Positions 47,839 to 59,039 of a DNA stretch of 64,000 nucleotides are shown piece after piece. Every line of letters begins with the position of its first letter. Position 1 is the stretch's first letter. Position numbers and translations under genes: made by a program. This DNA is from Trichomonas vaginalis G3 (lineage: Eukaryota > Parabasalia > Trichomonadida > Trichomonadidae): assembly GCF_026262505.1 (NCBI RefSeq), contig NC_067204.1:22103300-22167299 (forward strand), written 5' to 3'. The notes beneath the pieces were generated by a model. That model searched no databases. It had not been told where the DNA came from and saw nothing but the letters and a program-made list of their open reading frames with translations.

Positions 47839-50331
47839 TTAACAGCGGCGGCCACCTTTTGACGAAGATGGTCTATCTAACTTTAACAGCTTCGATAAGA
47901 AATTATATCTTGCATTTTCTTCTGGTTTGATTATATCTAAAGGAGTTCTCTGATCTCTATCAGGATATGAAGTATCAATCTTTGGATCGACATCAATTAG
48001 CATCTTTATGATTTTCTCGTTCCAAAATTCAACAGCAAGATAAAATGGAGATCTTCCATCTCTTGTAAGAACACTACAGTTTTCTTTAGGATGTATTAAT
48101 GCTGCAACAGTAGAACAATCACCCTTCATAATTGCAATGTGAAGAGGAGTATAACCATCGTAGTTCGCGATATTTGGATTTGCTCCTCCTCTCAATAAAA
48201 TATTGATCATTTGAGCGTTTTTGGCCAAAGCAGCTGTATGCAATGGAGTATTTCTCTTCTTATCAACTTGGTTGACATCAGCTCCAGCAGCAATTAATTC
48301 CAAAGCTTTCTCTGTCATTGCTGGATTTGCAGCAATATGATGGAGAGGAGTCATTCCTGTTGCATCTACAGCAGTCTTCCAATTTTCAAGATCTGTAAAT
48401 AATTTCTTCTTCTTCGATTTTGTCTTCTTTGGATGAAGGAATAATTCAAGTAAAGCTATTGATTCTTTTGTAGCTTCAAGAGATCTGTTATGTGGATTTT
48501 GAGCTTGGTATACTGGTGAATATGTTCTTGTATTTGATCTTGGCGTTGATGGCTTCGATCCAATGAGAGTTGTGATCATTGGAGTTGTTGGTTCAATGAC
48601 TTCAGGGAAGAAAATGACAGGTGGAGATAATTGTTCGCCATTCTCATCGACTAAGTATCTTGGACCAATAGTTCCATCGTAAGCATTGATACAGTTGAAA
48701 GGTGGTTGATCAGGGGGCTCAATATCTTCATCTTCTCCATCTGAATTTAGACTAGTTGCGACAGTTGAAACAGTTGATGAAGTTTTGACGGAGTTGGGTA
48801 TGAAATGACGAGTTCCTCCAAATTCCACTAATCCTGCATTAGTTTCGGATGGAGTTAATTCGCCAATTGTATCTTGATGTTCAAGATTAAATTGTCTTTC
48901 TTTTTCTTCAATCTCTTTTGCATCAAATTCTTCTTGAGTCATATTTTCGGGGATGAATTCTCTCTCTTTACCTTCAGCTTGAACATCTTCAGTTTCTTTT
49001 GGCTCCTTTTCATCATCTGATGAAGAACTTGATTTCTTCTTTTCCTCTTCATCAATCTTTTCTTCAGGATTTTCTTCTTTCTTCTCTTTTTCATCATCTG
49101 AGGATGAGCTTGACTTCTTCTTTTCTTCTTTCTCCTCTTTTTCTTTTTCATCATCTGATGAAGAACTGGATTTCTTCTTTTCTTCTTCGACATGTATTTC
49201 TTTGGATTCCTCTTTGCTTTCTTCAGGAACTTCTTCTTTATTTTCCTTTTCTTTTTCTTCATCTGAAGATGAACTTGATTTCTTCTTTTCTTCCTCGACA
49301 TTAGCCTCCTTAAGCTCCTTTTCTTCAGAATTTTCTTCTAAGACTTCCTCTTTCTTCTCTTTTTCTTTTTCTTCATCAGAAGAAGAACTTGCTTTCTTTT
49401 TCTCTTCTTCTATATGAATTTCCTTTTCCTCTGTAGTGTTTTCTGCATTTTCTTCCTTTTTGTCCTTCTCTTCATCAGAAGAAGAACTTGATTTCTTCTT
49501 ATCTTTATCTTTTTCATCATCTGATGAAGAACTGGATTTCTTCTTTTCTTCTTCGACATGTATTTCTTTGGATTCCTCTTTGCTTTCTTCAGGAACTTCT
49601 TCTTTATTTTCCTTTTCTTTTTCTTCATCTGAAGATGAACTTGATTTCTTCTTTTCTTCCTCGACATTAGCCTCCTTAAGCTCCTTTTCTTCAGAATTTT
49701 CTTCTAAGACTTCCTCTTTCTTCTCTTTTTCTTTTTCTTCATCAGAAGAAGAACTTGCTTTCTTTTTCTCTTCTTCTATATGAATTTCCTTTTCCTCTGT
49801 AGTGTTTTCTGCATTTTCTTCCTTTTTGTCCTTCTCTTCATCAGAAGAAGAACTTGATTTCTTCTTATCTTTATCTTTTTCGTCATCTGATGAAGAACTT
49901 GACTTCTTCTTTTCTTCTTCAACATGTATTTCACCATTTTCTATTTCTTCTTTGCGCTCTTCTGCATTTTCTTCCTTTTGCTCTTTATCTTTTTCTTCAT
50001 CAGAAGAAGAACTAGATTTCTTTTTCTCTTTTTCTTCATCCGAGGAGCTTGACTTCTTTCCCTCTTTTTTGTCCTCTTTTTCCTTATCTTTGTCATTTTC
50101 GTCATCAGATGAACTTGAGCTGCTCTTTTCTTTTTCTTCTTTAGTAAATTCAGCAGGTTCATCATGATTTTCAGTAGATTCTGGAGGATTTTCTGTGTTT
50201 TCCATTTTTTCAGGAACGTTATTTTCTTCAACTGGAGTTTCGTTTGTATTTTCGTTATCAGCTGGAGTTTCTTCTACTACATCGACGTTTTCTTCTATTA
50301 CATTATCCCCTGCTTCCTCGTTTGAAGACAT
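47839..50331 (-). CDS. acidic serine-cluster protein with C-terminal ankyrin repeats
   Basis: 830 residues. Residues about 60-460 consist of repeated KKSSSSSDEEKEK units separated by Glu/Lys linkers; each is a run of serines followed by acidic residues, the CK2 consensus (S-x-x-D/E). A 366-bp (122-residue) block is present twice in tandem. A middle segment (460-660) is unstructured, and residues about 680-820 form four ankyrin repeats (GMTPLHHIAANPAMTEKALE, RNTPLHTAALAKNAQMINIL, GYTPLHIAIMKGDCSTVAAL). It ends SSSKGGRRC. Likely a heavily phosphorylated scaffold; the localisation is unknown. Confidence 0.85.
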   Translation of the reverse strand: MSSNEEAGDNVIEENVDVVEETPADNENTNETPVEENNVPEKMENTENPPESTENHDEPAEFTKEEKEKSSSSSSDDENDKDKEKEDKKEGKKSSSSDEEKEKKKSSSSSDEEKDKEQKEENAEERKEEIENGEIHVEEEKKKSSSSSDDEKDKDKKKSSSSSDEEKDKKEENAENTTEEKEIHIEEEKKKASSSSDEEKEKEKKEEVLEENSEEKELKEANVEEEKKKSSSSSDEEKEKENKEEVPEESKEESKEIHVEEEKKKSSSSSDDEKDKDKKKSSSSSDEEKDKKEENAENTTEEKEIHIEEEKKKASSSSDEEKEKEKKEEVLEENSEEKELKEANVEEEKKKSSSSSDEEKEKENKEEVPEESKEESKEIHVEEEKKKSSSSSDDEKEKEEKEEKKKSSSSSDDEKEKKEENPEEKIDEEEKKKSSSSSDDEKEPKETEDVQAEGKEREFIPENMTQEEFDAKEIEEKERQFNLEHQDTIGELTPSETNAGLVEFGGTRHFIPNSVKTSSTVSTVATSLNSDGEDEDIEPPDQPPFNCINAYDGTIGPRYLVDENGEQLSPPVIFFPEVIEPTTPMITTLIGSKPSTPRSNTRTYSPVYQAQNPHNRSLEATKESIALLELFLHPKKTKSKKKKLFTDLENWKTAVDATGMTPLHHIAANPAMTEKALELIAAGADVNQVDKKRNTPLHTAALAKNAQMINILLRGGANPNIANYDGYTPLHIAIMKGDCSTVAALIHPKENCSVLTRDGRSPFYLAVEFWNEKIIKMLIDVDPKIDTSYPDRDQRTPLDIIKPEENARYNFLSKLLKLDRPSSSKGGRRC
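49147..49880 (-). repeat. 366-bp tandem duplication in the serine-cluster gene
   Basis: The sequence repeats with a period of 366 bp (for example TTTGGATTCCTCTTTGC at 49201 and 49567) with almost no differences. It is a multiple of three, so the frame is kept. Confidence 0.88.
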
Positions 50332-50696
50332 TTAGGATTTTCTAACGTTTTGCAAAAAAGTGTCATTTTACTTGAGCAAAAAAACTTTTTACAAGTGGAT
50401 CATTTCATTTATAAACCTAGTATCGCTCCATAATTCATAAGTCTTATGTGCAATGAAATACAACATCTCTTCAGTTTATATTACATTTTCGAAATATATT
50501 GATTAAAATATAGTGAATGATGGTTCCACACTAAGAATTATGTAGGAAAGTGTATCATGTAATTGAATTAAAGTCAAAGTGTAAAGTTTCATCTTATAAT
50601 TTAACAAGTATAGTCTGGAAATATGAGTCTTTATTATTATAAATAAATAAATGAAAAATATGGCGACACGCTCTTGAACCTTTGCCTTTACGAAAT
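50332..50696. other. intergenic
   Basis: About 365 bp between the serine-cluster gene start and the ankyrin pseudogene end. AAAACGTTAG upstream of 50331 could be a promoter element; otherwise nothing. Confidence 0.45.
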
Positions 50697-52308
50697 TCAA
50701 CTTGACAGTCTTGTCTTGTTTGAATTAAGGATTTCTTTCCAATTATATCTGGATGCATAATGAAGAGGGGTACGTCCATCTTTGTTTTCAGCATTGATAT
50801 CTGCACCATTTGAAATAAGAATTTCTGCAGTTTCTTTCCTATTTTTAATGGCTGCATAATGAAGAAGGGTCCATCCATATTTGTCTTTAGCATCGACATC
50901 TGCACCATTTGAAATAAGAATTTCTGCAGTTTCTTTCCTATTATCTCTGGCTGCATAATGAAGAGGGGTAAATCCATATTTGTCTTTAGCATCGACATCT
51001 GCACCATTTGAAATAAGAATTTCTGCAGTTTCTTTCCTATTATTACTGGATGCATAATGAAGAGGGGTAAATCCATATTTGTCTTTAGCATCGACATCTG
51101 CACCATTTGAAATAAGAATTTCTGCAGTTTCTTTCCTATTATTACTGGATGCATAATGAAGAGGGGTAAATCCATATTTGTCTTTAGCATCGACATCTGC
51201 ACCATTTGAAATAAGAATTTCTGCAGTTTCTTTCCTATTATTACTGGCTGCATAATGAAGAGGGGTACATCCATATTTGTCTTTAGCATTGATATTTGCA
51301 CCATTTGAAATAAGAATTTCTGCAGTTTCTTTGCTATTTTATCTGGCTGCATAATGAAGAGGGGTACATCCATATTCGTCATTAGAATTGATATCTGCAC
51401 CATTTGAAATAAAATATTCTAAAAGTGATGAAAGATGGAAATTCGAAGAATAAACAAAACATGTGTTGATATCATTTGTTTGATCTAAGTAAACTAAAAA
51501 TGATTGAAGATTATTGTATTTATAGCACAATTCTAAATCAATTTTATATTGTGTTCATTCATCAAAAATGTGACAAAATCGATATTGTGTGATATTATTG
51601 CATATTTCATGCATTCATTATCTGGTTTTTGTACTTTCAAGCATTCATTCAGAATGGTTGATTTCCGCTCAAAAAAGAATATTTAAGACATTCTGGAGTG
51701 ATTTCTGATTGAAATTTCGTTATTAAGATCTTAAAACAATCAACAGATCCATGATAAAACACAATTCAAGTAATGAATACCTTCATATGAATGGATATAA
51801 ATTCACTTTTAATTTTTGATTTTATCAAATCCTTCGCTTTCTGTAAAAATTATCAATGATATTTGTATCATACATAATAGATCTGTGAATTGTATTTTGT
51901 TCGTGAATATCAGATGAATAATGAGAATCTTCAAAATCGTTAAAATTTTTTCTCCATTTTCATTCAAGACTATATTGTATTCTTTGTAGAAAATGTAGTT
52001 AAAAACTTCGTTGATTTTGTTGACCTGATTTAGATGGATTCGTCAACAATTTGTTTGGTAATCGCTAAATATGACTTCATGAAGCAGTTGTTATAAATTG
52101 AAAGTTGAGATATTTTATTGATAATCTCACCAGGCGGAATTCGATAAGAGTCAATCAGGTTTTGTTTGATTTTGTTGTAAATTGCGTTTAATTTTTCTTC
52201 GTCATTTGTTTTCAGCCGGTACAAAGCATCGGAGACATCATTATATCCTGTAAAAATCTCCAGCAATTTGTCATAATGGGCTTGGTGAGTTTCTCCCTTG
52301 GACATCAA
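50697..52308 (-). pseudogene. DUF3447-type ankyrin repeat gene, decayed
   Basis: Starts at 52308 (MMSKGETHQAHYDKLLEIFT; a second Met at 52305) with the same N-terminal domain as the gene at 2175. The stretch 51540-52030 still matches that domain in shifting frames, so it holds several frameshifts. From 51530 the frame is open through SLLEYFISNGADINSNDEYG to CTPLHYAAR, then a TAA (51337-51339) lies where the next repeats have AGT AAT. Seven further 99-bp ankyrin repeats (KETAEILISNGADVDAKDKYG) follow in frame to a stop at 50697-50699. The long frame 50594-51403 on this strand is a shadow of the repeats. Confidence 0.85.
50720..51345 (-). repeat. seven near-identical 99-bp ankyrin repeats
   Basis: Each unit encodes one 33-residue ankyrin repeat; neighbouring units differ at only a few bases, which is far closer than the repeats of the gene at 2175. 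Confidence 0.88.
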
Positions 52309-52409
52309 CCAAAAATTTCAGATGTCGTAATTTTCCATAAATTTCTCAAAACTCGATACACATTTTTACAGTCAGATTTTTCGTGAGACTACCTTTCTCG
52401 ATACACATT

Positions 52410-52472
52410 AAAAAAAAAAAAAAAAAAGGTATTGGGGCTTCCAGGGCTGCGCCCCTCTAGCCCCCTGAAGAT
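52410..52472 (+). repeat. left terminal repeat of copy 2 with hairpin
   Basis: A-run, GGTATTGGGGCTTCCAGGGC, TGCGCCCCTCTAGCCCC. Same layout as copy 1 but the inner arms read GGGC/GCCC in place of GGCAC/GTGCC. Confidence 0.85.
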
Positions 52473-52526
52473 GTTTAGTATAACATGCAGTTTATATAAA
52501 ATGAGGTTTTTTTGGGTGAAGCGGGC

Positions 52527-52554
52527 TTCCCAGGCACTTCGTGCCTTCTAGCCC
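52527..52554 (+). repeat. second, internal copy of the terminal hairpin
   Basis: GGGCTTCCCAGGCACTTCGT then GCCTTCTAGCCC: closer to the copy 1 terminal hairpin than to the copy 2 terminus 80 bp away. Confidence 0.8.
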
Positions 52555-52615
52555 TAAAAATTTTTGAAAGTCGTTGCTGTTGACTTTTCGGTAGAGGACT
52601 CAAAATAGTAGAACT

Positions 52616-52684
52616 ATGTCCGGACAAGTAAGGGTCTATCGTCGCTACAGAAAAGTTACGGGCGTTCAAAGAAATATACTTTGA
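52616..52684 (+). CDS. possible 22-residue basic peptide
   Basis: ATG 52616 opens MSGQVRVYRRYRKVTGVQRN and stops two codons on. The same sequence lies in copy 1 near 10147-10215 without this start. Very basic. May be a short DNA-binding peptide or the remains of a longer gene. Confidence 0.3.
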   Translation: MSGQVRVYRRYRKVTGVQRNIL

Positions 52685-52685
52685 G

Positions 52686-52855
52686 AGACTCTTTAGAAAC
52701 TTTAGACGTTTTACATAACCATCCATGCTTTTACTTTACATCCGATAAAAGTGGTTTGGAAACCGTTATGAGATGGAAAGAGTTTTATACATGACTATGA
52801 GTTTAGATACGATAAGATAGAATATGAGAGAGGTCCTATAAACCGGAGAAAGTGT
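52686..52855 (+). pseudogene. scrap of the adenine methyltransferase gene
   Basis: Encodes SLETLDVLHNHPCFYFTSDK and matches the C-terminal region of the copy 1 methyltransferase (33063-33881), but sits at the opposite end of the element. It shows that the ends of these elements have been rearranged. Confidence 0.8.
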
Positions 52856-52898
52856 CATATAAACATCTGTCAAAAGCCGCTTTTTAACTTCACTTAAA

Positions 52899-55800
52899 AT
52901 GCCACGTAAGCTACGTAAGAATATACGTAAGAGGAAGAGAGCATTGAAACATCCAATAGTAAGACTAACACCACAACAACAGTTGCAACAACAAATGCTG
53001 AATGACCCCACTATGTTGCAACAAATGTCAAGCAATCCTATGCTTTTAAACCGAGTCATTGGTGCACAGAGTGGAGGTTTAAGAGCGGCACTTTTAGCGA
53101 AAGGCAGGCTATGGTGGAGCTGCAGACGGAACAGCCTATAACCCTCAAAGTCAAATGAATTTGAGTTCACTCAAAAATCAAATAACAGATGTCAAAAAGT
53201 CAAACATAGACATACAGAAGCAAATAAGTGAAAAGAAAAGAAACTAGAATATGACAGACACACAAAGAAACTCAATGAGTTAAACGTAGAGAAAAAGAAG
53301 AAAGAAGAACAACTGAAAGAACTAAGTACAGAGGAATATGCGAAAAATGTCAGAAAAAGCAGCAGAAGTAGCAAAATGGAACAAGATGTTTTAAATTTGA
53401 AAAACCATACTACTCAATATAAAGTACTGAAAGATGAAGAGATAAAACAAAAAGCCCTGAAGACATATATGGATAGCGATGAGTATAAAAAAGAAGTTGA
53501 AGCAAATGTAAAGGCAGAAAAACTTTTACAGTTGCAGAACCAAACCGTACAGTATGAAAATTAGCACAAGAAAGTAAAAATAACGACGCAGCCATGCAAA
53601 AGGCAATGAAAAGCGCAGAATATATAAAAGCTAACAATGACTGGTTAGATGCCCAAGCCAACGCTAAAGCAGCCCAACTCATAGGGTCAATAAGGACAAA
53701 AATACAAGCGGATGAAGACAGTTCAAATGAAACTTTAACAAATGCTGACTTTAAGAACGCCTTCGAAGCTCTTCATAGTAAGGTGAAACAAGTGAACGAC
53801 TTCTCATCTGGAAAGAAACTGAAGTCTGAAGGTTTCGACAAAGAGTTAAAAGAAGTAGCACAAATATGACGAAAATAACAGATGCAGCAACGAGACAGGC
53901 AGTTCAAAGTGCCTATGACGCCGTTGAGCAACTGTTGTGGAAAGTCAAGAAAAAGAGTTACAACAGACCAAAACAGACCTAGTAAATGCTTTCTTAAAAA
54001 CGAAAAGTCAGGTAGGACATTACGCTGCAGATGGAACATATGTGCCAGCTGGTGGAACTTATATACCAGCTGGTGGAACTTATATACTAGCTAGTGGAAC
54101 TATATACCACCAAACCTCCAAGAGAAGCACCTGCACCAGACTACCTAAAACATTTACATCGTCACATGGACACAGACATAGGCATGCACCAAAACACAAA
54201 CAACCAACCAACAACCAGCACAACAACCACCTCACAACCAACACAACCAACAGTTCAAAACCCTGCACACAACCAGCACAGCAACCAACAGTTAAAACCC
54301 TGCACAACACAACCACAACAGAGCAAGGACATAAAGAAGTAGAGAACAAGGAAACCAAGAATTCTTAAAAATGCTTAAAGAAGACTATGGTTACCCAGAT
54401 ACTATTGACTTTAGTGACAGATATAAAGAAGCTATTTCGAAAGTTCAAGGATGGAAATACTGACCCGAACCTATTTAGCTTTATGGCTCTGCACCAAAGG
54501 GGATATAATCTCAACCTGGAAAATACAAGCTCGCTAAGGATATGATTTAATAGCATATCATCCAAATGACATGAACGAATTTACTCGAGATATTTGATGT
54601 CAGAGCTAAATGACAATTTAACTCTCTTCATGAAACGCGTAAAAAATAGAGACGGAACGAAAGAAGAAAGGTTTATGAGTCCGGATGACTTAGAAAGGGA
54701 ACTTTTTAAAAACGGTCTCGGAATATATGAAATGCCAGCAGATGAGGTACAAGAAACTCCACAGGAAGAACTAGTTCAGATACAACAGACATGGAAGAAA
54801 TAGTTCAGCAACAACAGCTAGAAGAGCCTGAAGGAAACGAACAAGTCACTCCTTTGGAAACTAACTTCACAGAACTAGATGAAGATTTGGAACAGCCGAA
54901 AAATCTTGACCCTCAACAAGAGTATGCGGTGAATATGGAATCTTTCCAAGAGTCTAAAAAAAATTCGGCTGACATAGTAGAAGAATATCGAAAAATGTTT
55001 GCCGACATACAAAAGACTCCAACACCAGATGAAAATATTCAGCATAGAATGGAAGTACTGAAAGAAAATGTACACAAATACAACAACCCTTTTTACTTAC
55101 GAGCATTTAACGTTCAATCTTCGGATGAACTCGGTGAAAATAAAAGGTTAAATTTCAAGAAAACATATAGAAATGAAACATTGTTTAAAGTTCATTCAGA
55201 ACCTAACCAAGATGGAAACAAACCTACTTTTGTTTCTGCAGACGATGGAACTACAATGAGATGGGGTCATAAAGCTAATCCGGATAGGTGGTTCATAAAC
55301 TTACAACCTCAATTCCAAGAAGTTGTAGACGCAATGGAATTGAATGGTGAACGAGATATAGCTGGTATTTTAAGCGCGGCTTTAATGCCATTGAAAGATA
55401 TGAAACATGCAGATATTTTGGACCAGTATGAAATGAACATGGCTGATGGAAATATAACACCTGACGTTCTAGAACATTTATCTCAAAGAACTACACAGAA
55501 CCATAGAGATGGTATATTTGGTGAAGAGTTTAGAAAGAAAGTTAGGGAGAGAGAAGGAAGAGAACCTATTGTACATGACCTTGCAAATGAAAGTTTGCAA
55601 AATGTCATAAAAACTTACTTTGCAGACATGAACTGAGAGAGGGATGAATATTTAAGAAAACTCAAATGGACAGTACCAAAATGAAATGTTAGTATTGAAA
55701 ACATGTTCCTTGACAAATAAAACCAACTACAGAAATAAACGACGCAAGACTGAAAGATTGGTAAAAGCTTTCCCATTCACAAAAGATATAGTTGGTAACA

Positions 55801-56240
55801 TGGAAAGAAAACCAGAATGGCTACAAAAAATATATTTGGAAACGAGCTTATTCCATATGGACAGGCACTGTTTGAAGAGCTTGAACCGGAAACTCAGACA
55901 GAGTCATGCAAACAATACGCAAAGACTCAAATACAAACTATGACAAACTCTTTCTAGGATATAGGTTACCTGAGATGGGCGACCAGAGCCCAAAGGCAAA
56001 AAGGACATGGGAAATTTACAACATACTAGATGAACATGAGGCAAAGATGCAACAACTTGAAGCAGAGGGCAAGTTACCAAAGCGACACCAAAGAAGAAGA
56101 GAAGAGTAGAACAAAGTGAAAGTAGTGAAGAAGTAACTTCATCTAGTGAAAGTAGTGGCAATGAAGGAAAAAGAAGAGTTAAAAACTCAGTCAGGAAGAA
56201 AGTAAAGCTTGGTCCACGTGGGTTCTATTATGACATATAA
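52899..56240 (+). CDS. Q-rich coiled-coil Maverick protein, broken (copy 2)
   Basis: Same gene as 10355-13581 with the same start (MPRKLRKNIRKRKRALKHP). The low-complexity middle differs in repeat number between copies. The longest undamaged stretch is around 54.8-55.6 kb. Broken more often than in copy 1 (ten or more). Confidence 0.7.
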
Positions 56241-56274
56241 ATCCCAACTATTCTATATTTTTACTCCATATGAA

Positions 56275-57880
56275 ATGTACGCCGCTCAGAATATAACGCC
56301 AACAGTTTTGGATGCCATGAATGGAAATGTTTCCGAATGTATAACGAATGCGACAATGCCATTAGAAGGTCAGAAATAGTTCCTGGAACTTACGAATATA
56401 CAACTGCTGTTTCTTATGGAAACGTAGGTGAGTTTGGAGAAGGTTCTTCAACAACAGTAGATATTGCTTGCGACAGGTTTCATATAATTTCTATTGACAA
56501 CTCTTTCTTATACGTGGAACAAGACATTGAAATAAAACCTTCTGCCAAGTTGTCTGACAAGAAAGGTTGCAATGGAATTTTCTATGTCGGATACCAATAT
56601 GCTCCAGAAGTTTCATGGGATATAAGATATATTCTAACTCTGACTTAGTTCAAACAGTAACATGGGCAAACTATGAATGGTTCGCTTTGAGAAACTCAGT
56701 ACAACCACAAGCTAGAGAACAAACAGACCAGTATGCAACTATTGAGAAAATAAGAAGACTTGACCCTAACGTTCCAGGAGTTTATGTTAACCTTTCTGGA
56801 CAAACTGCAGCAGTAGTAACCAAAGTAAAACGGAAACTTAGAGTTCCTTTGTCATCTTTCCTCATCTTCAGGTTTTTAAGATACTTGCCAAACTGGGCAG
56901 GAAAAATTTCTATCGAACTTACTCCAAGCAAAAATAACTTAGTCATTGCACCAACACAAGACCCATTCACTCTTACAGACGTAAAGGGAGCAAATCAAAC
57001 GTCATTCGCCGACTTTTGCAAAGACAAAGTTGACTTAGACTTTGGTTTCTCAAACCTCAACACTGAAGTAAACTACTACTTCAATGCTGCTGGAACTGCT
57101 TGGGACCCAGTTAAGTTCACATGCGAAAAGTTTGAATGCAAGAGAATAGAAAGCAGACTTGCAGTCTATATGTTGGACCCAGATATTTCAAATGCTTTAG
57201 CTGCCAAATATATTGCAGTTCCGCTTATGTTCCCTATACACCAAATATCTGTCAAAGACTTTGCAGGTGAAGTTGGAAACCAAAGTGCTGACCCAGGTGC
57301 AAGAACAGATATTGCTTTAACAACTGCAATGAAACATGCAGATACTATGTTTGTACTGTTTAGACGAACTATAAATGACTATTCTTGTTTCTACAACCCT
57401 GGTATTAAATATCATATAAACATAGATGGCAAATACTATCCAAGAGAAGAATATTCTACAGTTGAGGATATGAGGTCATACAACTTGACATTAGATGCTA
57501 TGAACTTTAACAACAACTTCACAACAACCATTAACCCTGAAATGCAAAGTTCTATTATGCCATATGTGAAAGTATGGACTCATACAGGAGGTCAAAAAAC
57601 TCAATATACAAATGGAGACCGTTCAAACTTTTGGCTTGGCATTCCATTTGCTGACTCAGAAGACTTTATGGGTGGTATTTCAACTGTTGGTACAGTTCAA
57701 ATACAATATACTGGTGACAGAGACGGTCCAGATGAATTGAAAGCAAAGAAGTTTACAAAACCAATAGCACTTTTCACGGAAGATGCTCTTTTGAAGATTC
57801 GTTCGATGAAACCTGCTGGAGCTCCTCAGATTGGCATAACGACAGCTTCCATCGAGCAGATTTTGGCAGCAGGTCAGTAA
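56275..57880 (+). CDS. MCP: major capsid protein, broken (copy 2)
   Basis: Counterpart of 13614-15211, with MYAAQNITPTVLDAMNG at its start and IEQILAAGQ at its end. Most of the beta-rich body is readable in one long frame. Broken about twice. Confidence 0.72.
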
Positions 57881-58193
57881 GTTGTTCTTGAACTGACTTC
57901 TCTCCGTCAAATATTGACAGTACGCCAGTTTTGATATAATATTGTATTAAAAACTTTCCTTTAGAAATATCGGTCAGTTTTGTTGTTATATTTTTGTCAA
58001 CGTCAAGAACTTTCACCATCTCGGTTATACCAACTTTCTTTGCTTTATGAAAATATTTTGGTTCAGCAAAGACTGCTATTCTATAACATTTTCCATTGTT
58101 TGTATAAAGAACTATTCTATCAATGTATTTGTATTGTTTGTGTGTGTAAACTTTGTTTTGCTTCAATTCGAAGAGATACTCAAATACGTCCAT
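57774..58193 (-). CDS. unknown small protein, convergent with the capsid gene
   Basis: 139 residues (MDVFEYLFELKQNKVYTHKQ...), looks whole; overlaps the capsid gene's 3' end by about 107 bp on the opposite strand. The non-overlapping part has protein-like composition (GKCYRIAVFAEPKYFHKAKK), so it is probably real at least in that part. Divergent from the gene at 58212 with an 18-bp leader. No family recognised. Confidence 0.58.
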   Translation of the reverse strand: MDVFEYLFELKQNKVYTHKQYKYIDRIVLYTNNGKCYRIAVFAEPKYFHKAKKVGITEMVKVLDVDKNITTKLTDISKGKFLIQYYIKTGVLSIFDGEKSVQEQLTDLLPKSARWKLSLCQSEELQQVSSNESSKEHLP

Positions 58194-58211
58194 CTTTTTA
58201 TTCTTAGTAAA

Positions 58212-58796
58212 ATGTCATTTCCGAAAAATAGAAGCGTAAGTGTTTCAAAAGGTTTAATGGCGATGGCAGATGTGAAGTTAAATTCACCAACTCAAACAAA
58301 CAGTCAAAGTGTTGTTGTCAATGTCAAAGACAGAGATGTTGAAGTGGGGAAACCATACGAAGACGAAGATGGTATAACAATAGTTCCTGTAAAAGAACAA
58401 CCAACATACCCTGAAGTTAGCAGAGACTTAAGTTCTGTTGCAGATATTCGAAATGACTACCAACAACTTAAAGACAAACTTAAAACTCAGGAGAAGATTT
58501 GTCAAGCTTTGGGTATAATGTTAAACTTGGTTGAGCACAACCCTGTAAAAGTGAACTCATATGTCATTGCACCTCATGAAGTTTTGAAAGAACTATTGAA
58601 ACTTTTGACAGAGGCAGACGATATAAACATCAAAGAAATAGAACCCGACATTGCTTGCTGTGGTGTTTCATATAATGCCATTGACAAGATATACGTTATG
58701 AAAGGAGGTGAAACGTTGAACTTAAAATATAGTTTCCCAGACGTCATAAAAATATTTGACGACCACAACATTTCATTAAATTTACTTGCTAAGTAA
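58212..58796 (+). CDS. unknown Maverick protein (copy 2)
   Basis: 194 residues from MSFPKNRSVSVSKG, whole, nearly identical to 15534-16118. Leader TTTTTATTCTTAGTAAAATG fits the element's virion gene motif and fixes the start. Confidence 0.75.
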   Translation: MSFPKNRSVSVSKGLMAMADVKLNSPTQTNSQSVVVNVKDRDVEVGKPYEDEDGITIVPVKEQPTYPEVSRDLSSVADIRNDYQQLKDKLKTQEKICQALGIMLNLVEHNPVKVNSYVIAPHEVLKELLKLLTEADDINIKEIEPDIACCGVSYNAIDKIYVMKGGETLNLKYSFPDVIKIFDDHNISLNLLAK

Positions 58797-58798
58797 AA

Positions 58799-59029
58799 AT
58801 GTCAAAACTTCTTGAAAGATGTTTGAAGAAAAACAATATAGACTTTATTTCATGTAAAGGACTTTACACACTTTTGAACGATATGAAAGACCCTGTTTTG
58901 TTTGTTCGTGTAGACAAAGGAAAGTTCTATGTCTTTACAAAATATTTGAACTTCTTAGACAGAGAACTTCAAGAAACGCCATGTGAAAGTTTAGATGAAG
59001 TTCTTCTCCACTTTCAGAAAAACTTTTAA
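58799..59029 (+). CDS. 76-residue Maverick protein
   Basis: MSKLLERCLKKNNIDFISCK and on to VLLHFQKNF; basic start, aromatic middle (GKFYVFTKYLNFLDRELQET), looks whole. It starts 2 bp after the preceding stop and is followed at 59040 by the minor capsid gene. I see no counterpart in copy 1. No family recognised. Confidence 0.62.
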   Translation: MSKLLERCLKKNNIDFISCKGLYTLLNDMKDPVLFVRVDKGKFYVFTKYLNFLDRELQETPCESLDEVLLHFQKNF

Positions 59030-59039
59030 ATATATAAAA

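Noticed and set aside
48939-50231. Lys/Arg- or Ser/Phe-rich frames inside the serine-cluster gene
   Set aside because: Shadows of its low-complexity repeats on both strands.
50594-51403. A 269-residue frame with repeated LKTNMD and MVQISM units
   Set aside because: It is the shifted frame of the 99-bp ankyrin repeats on the same strand.
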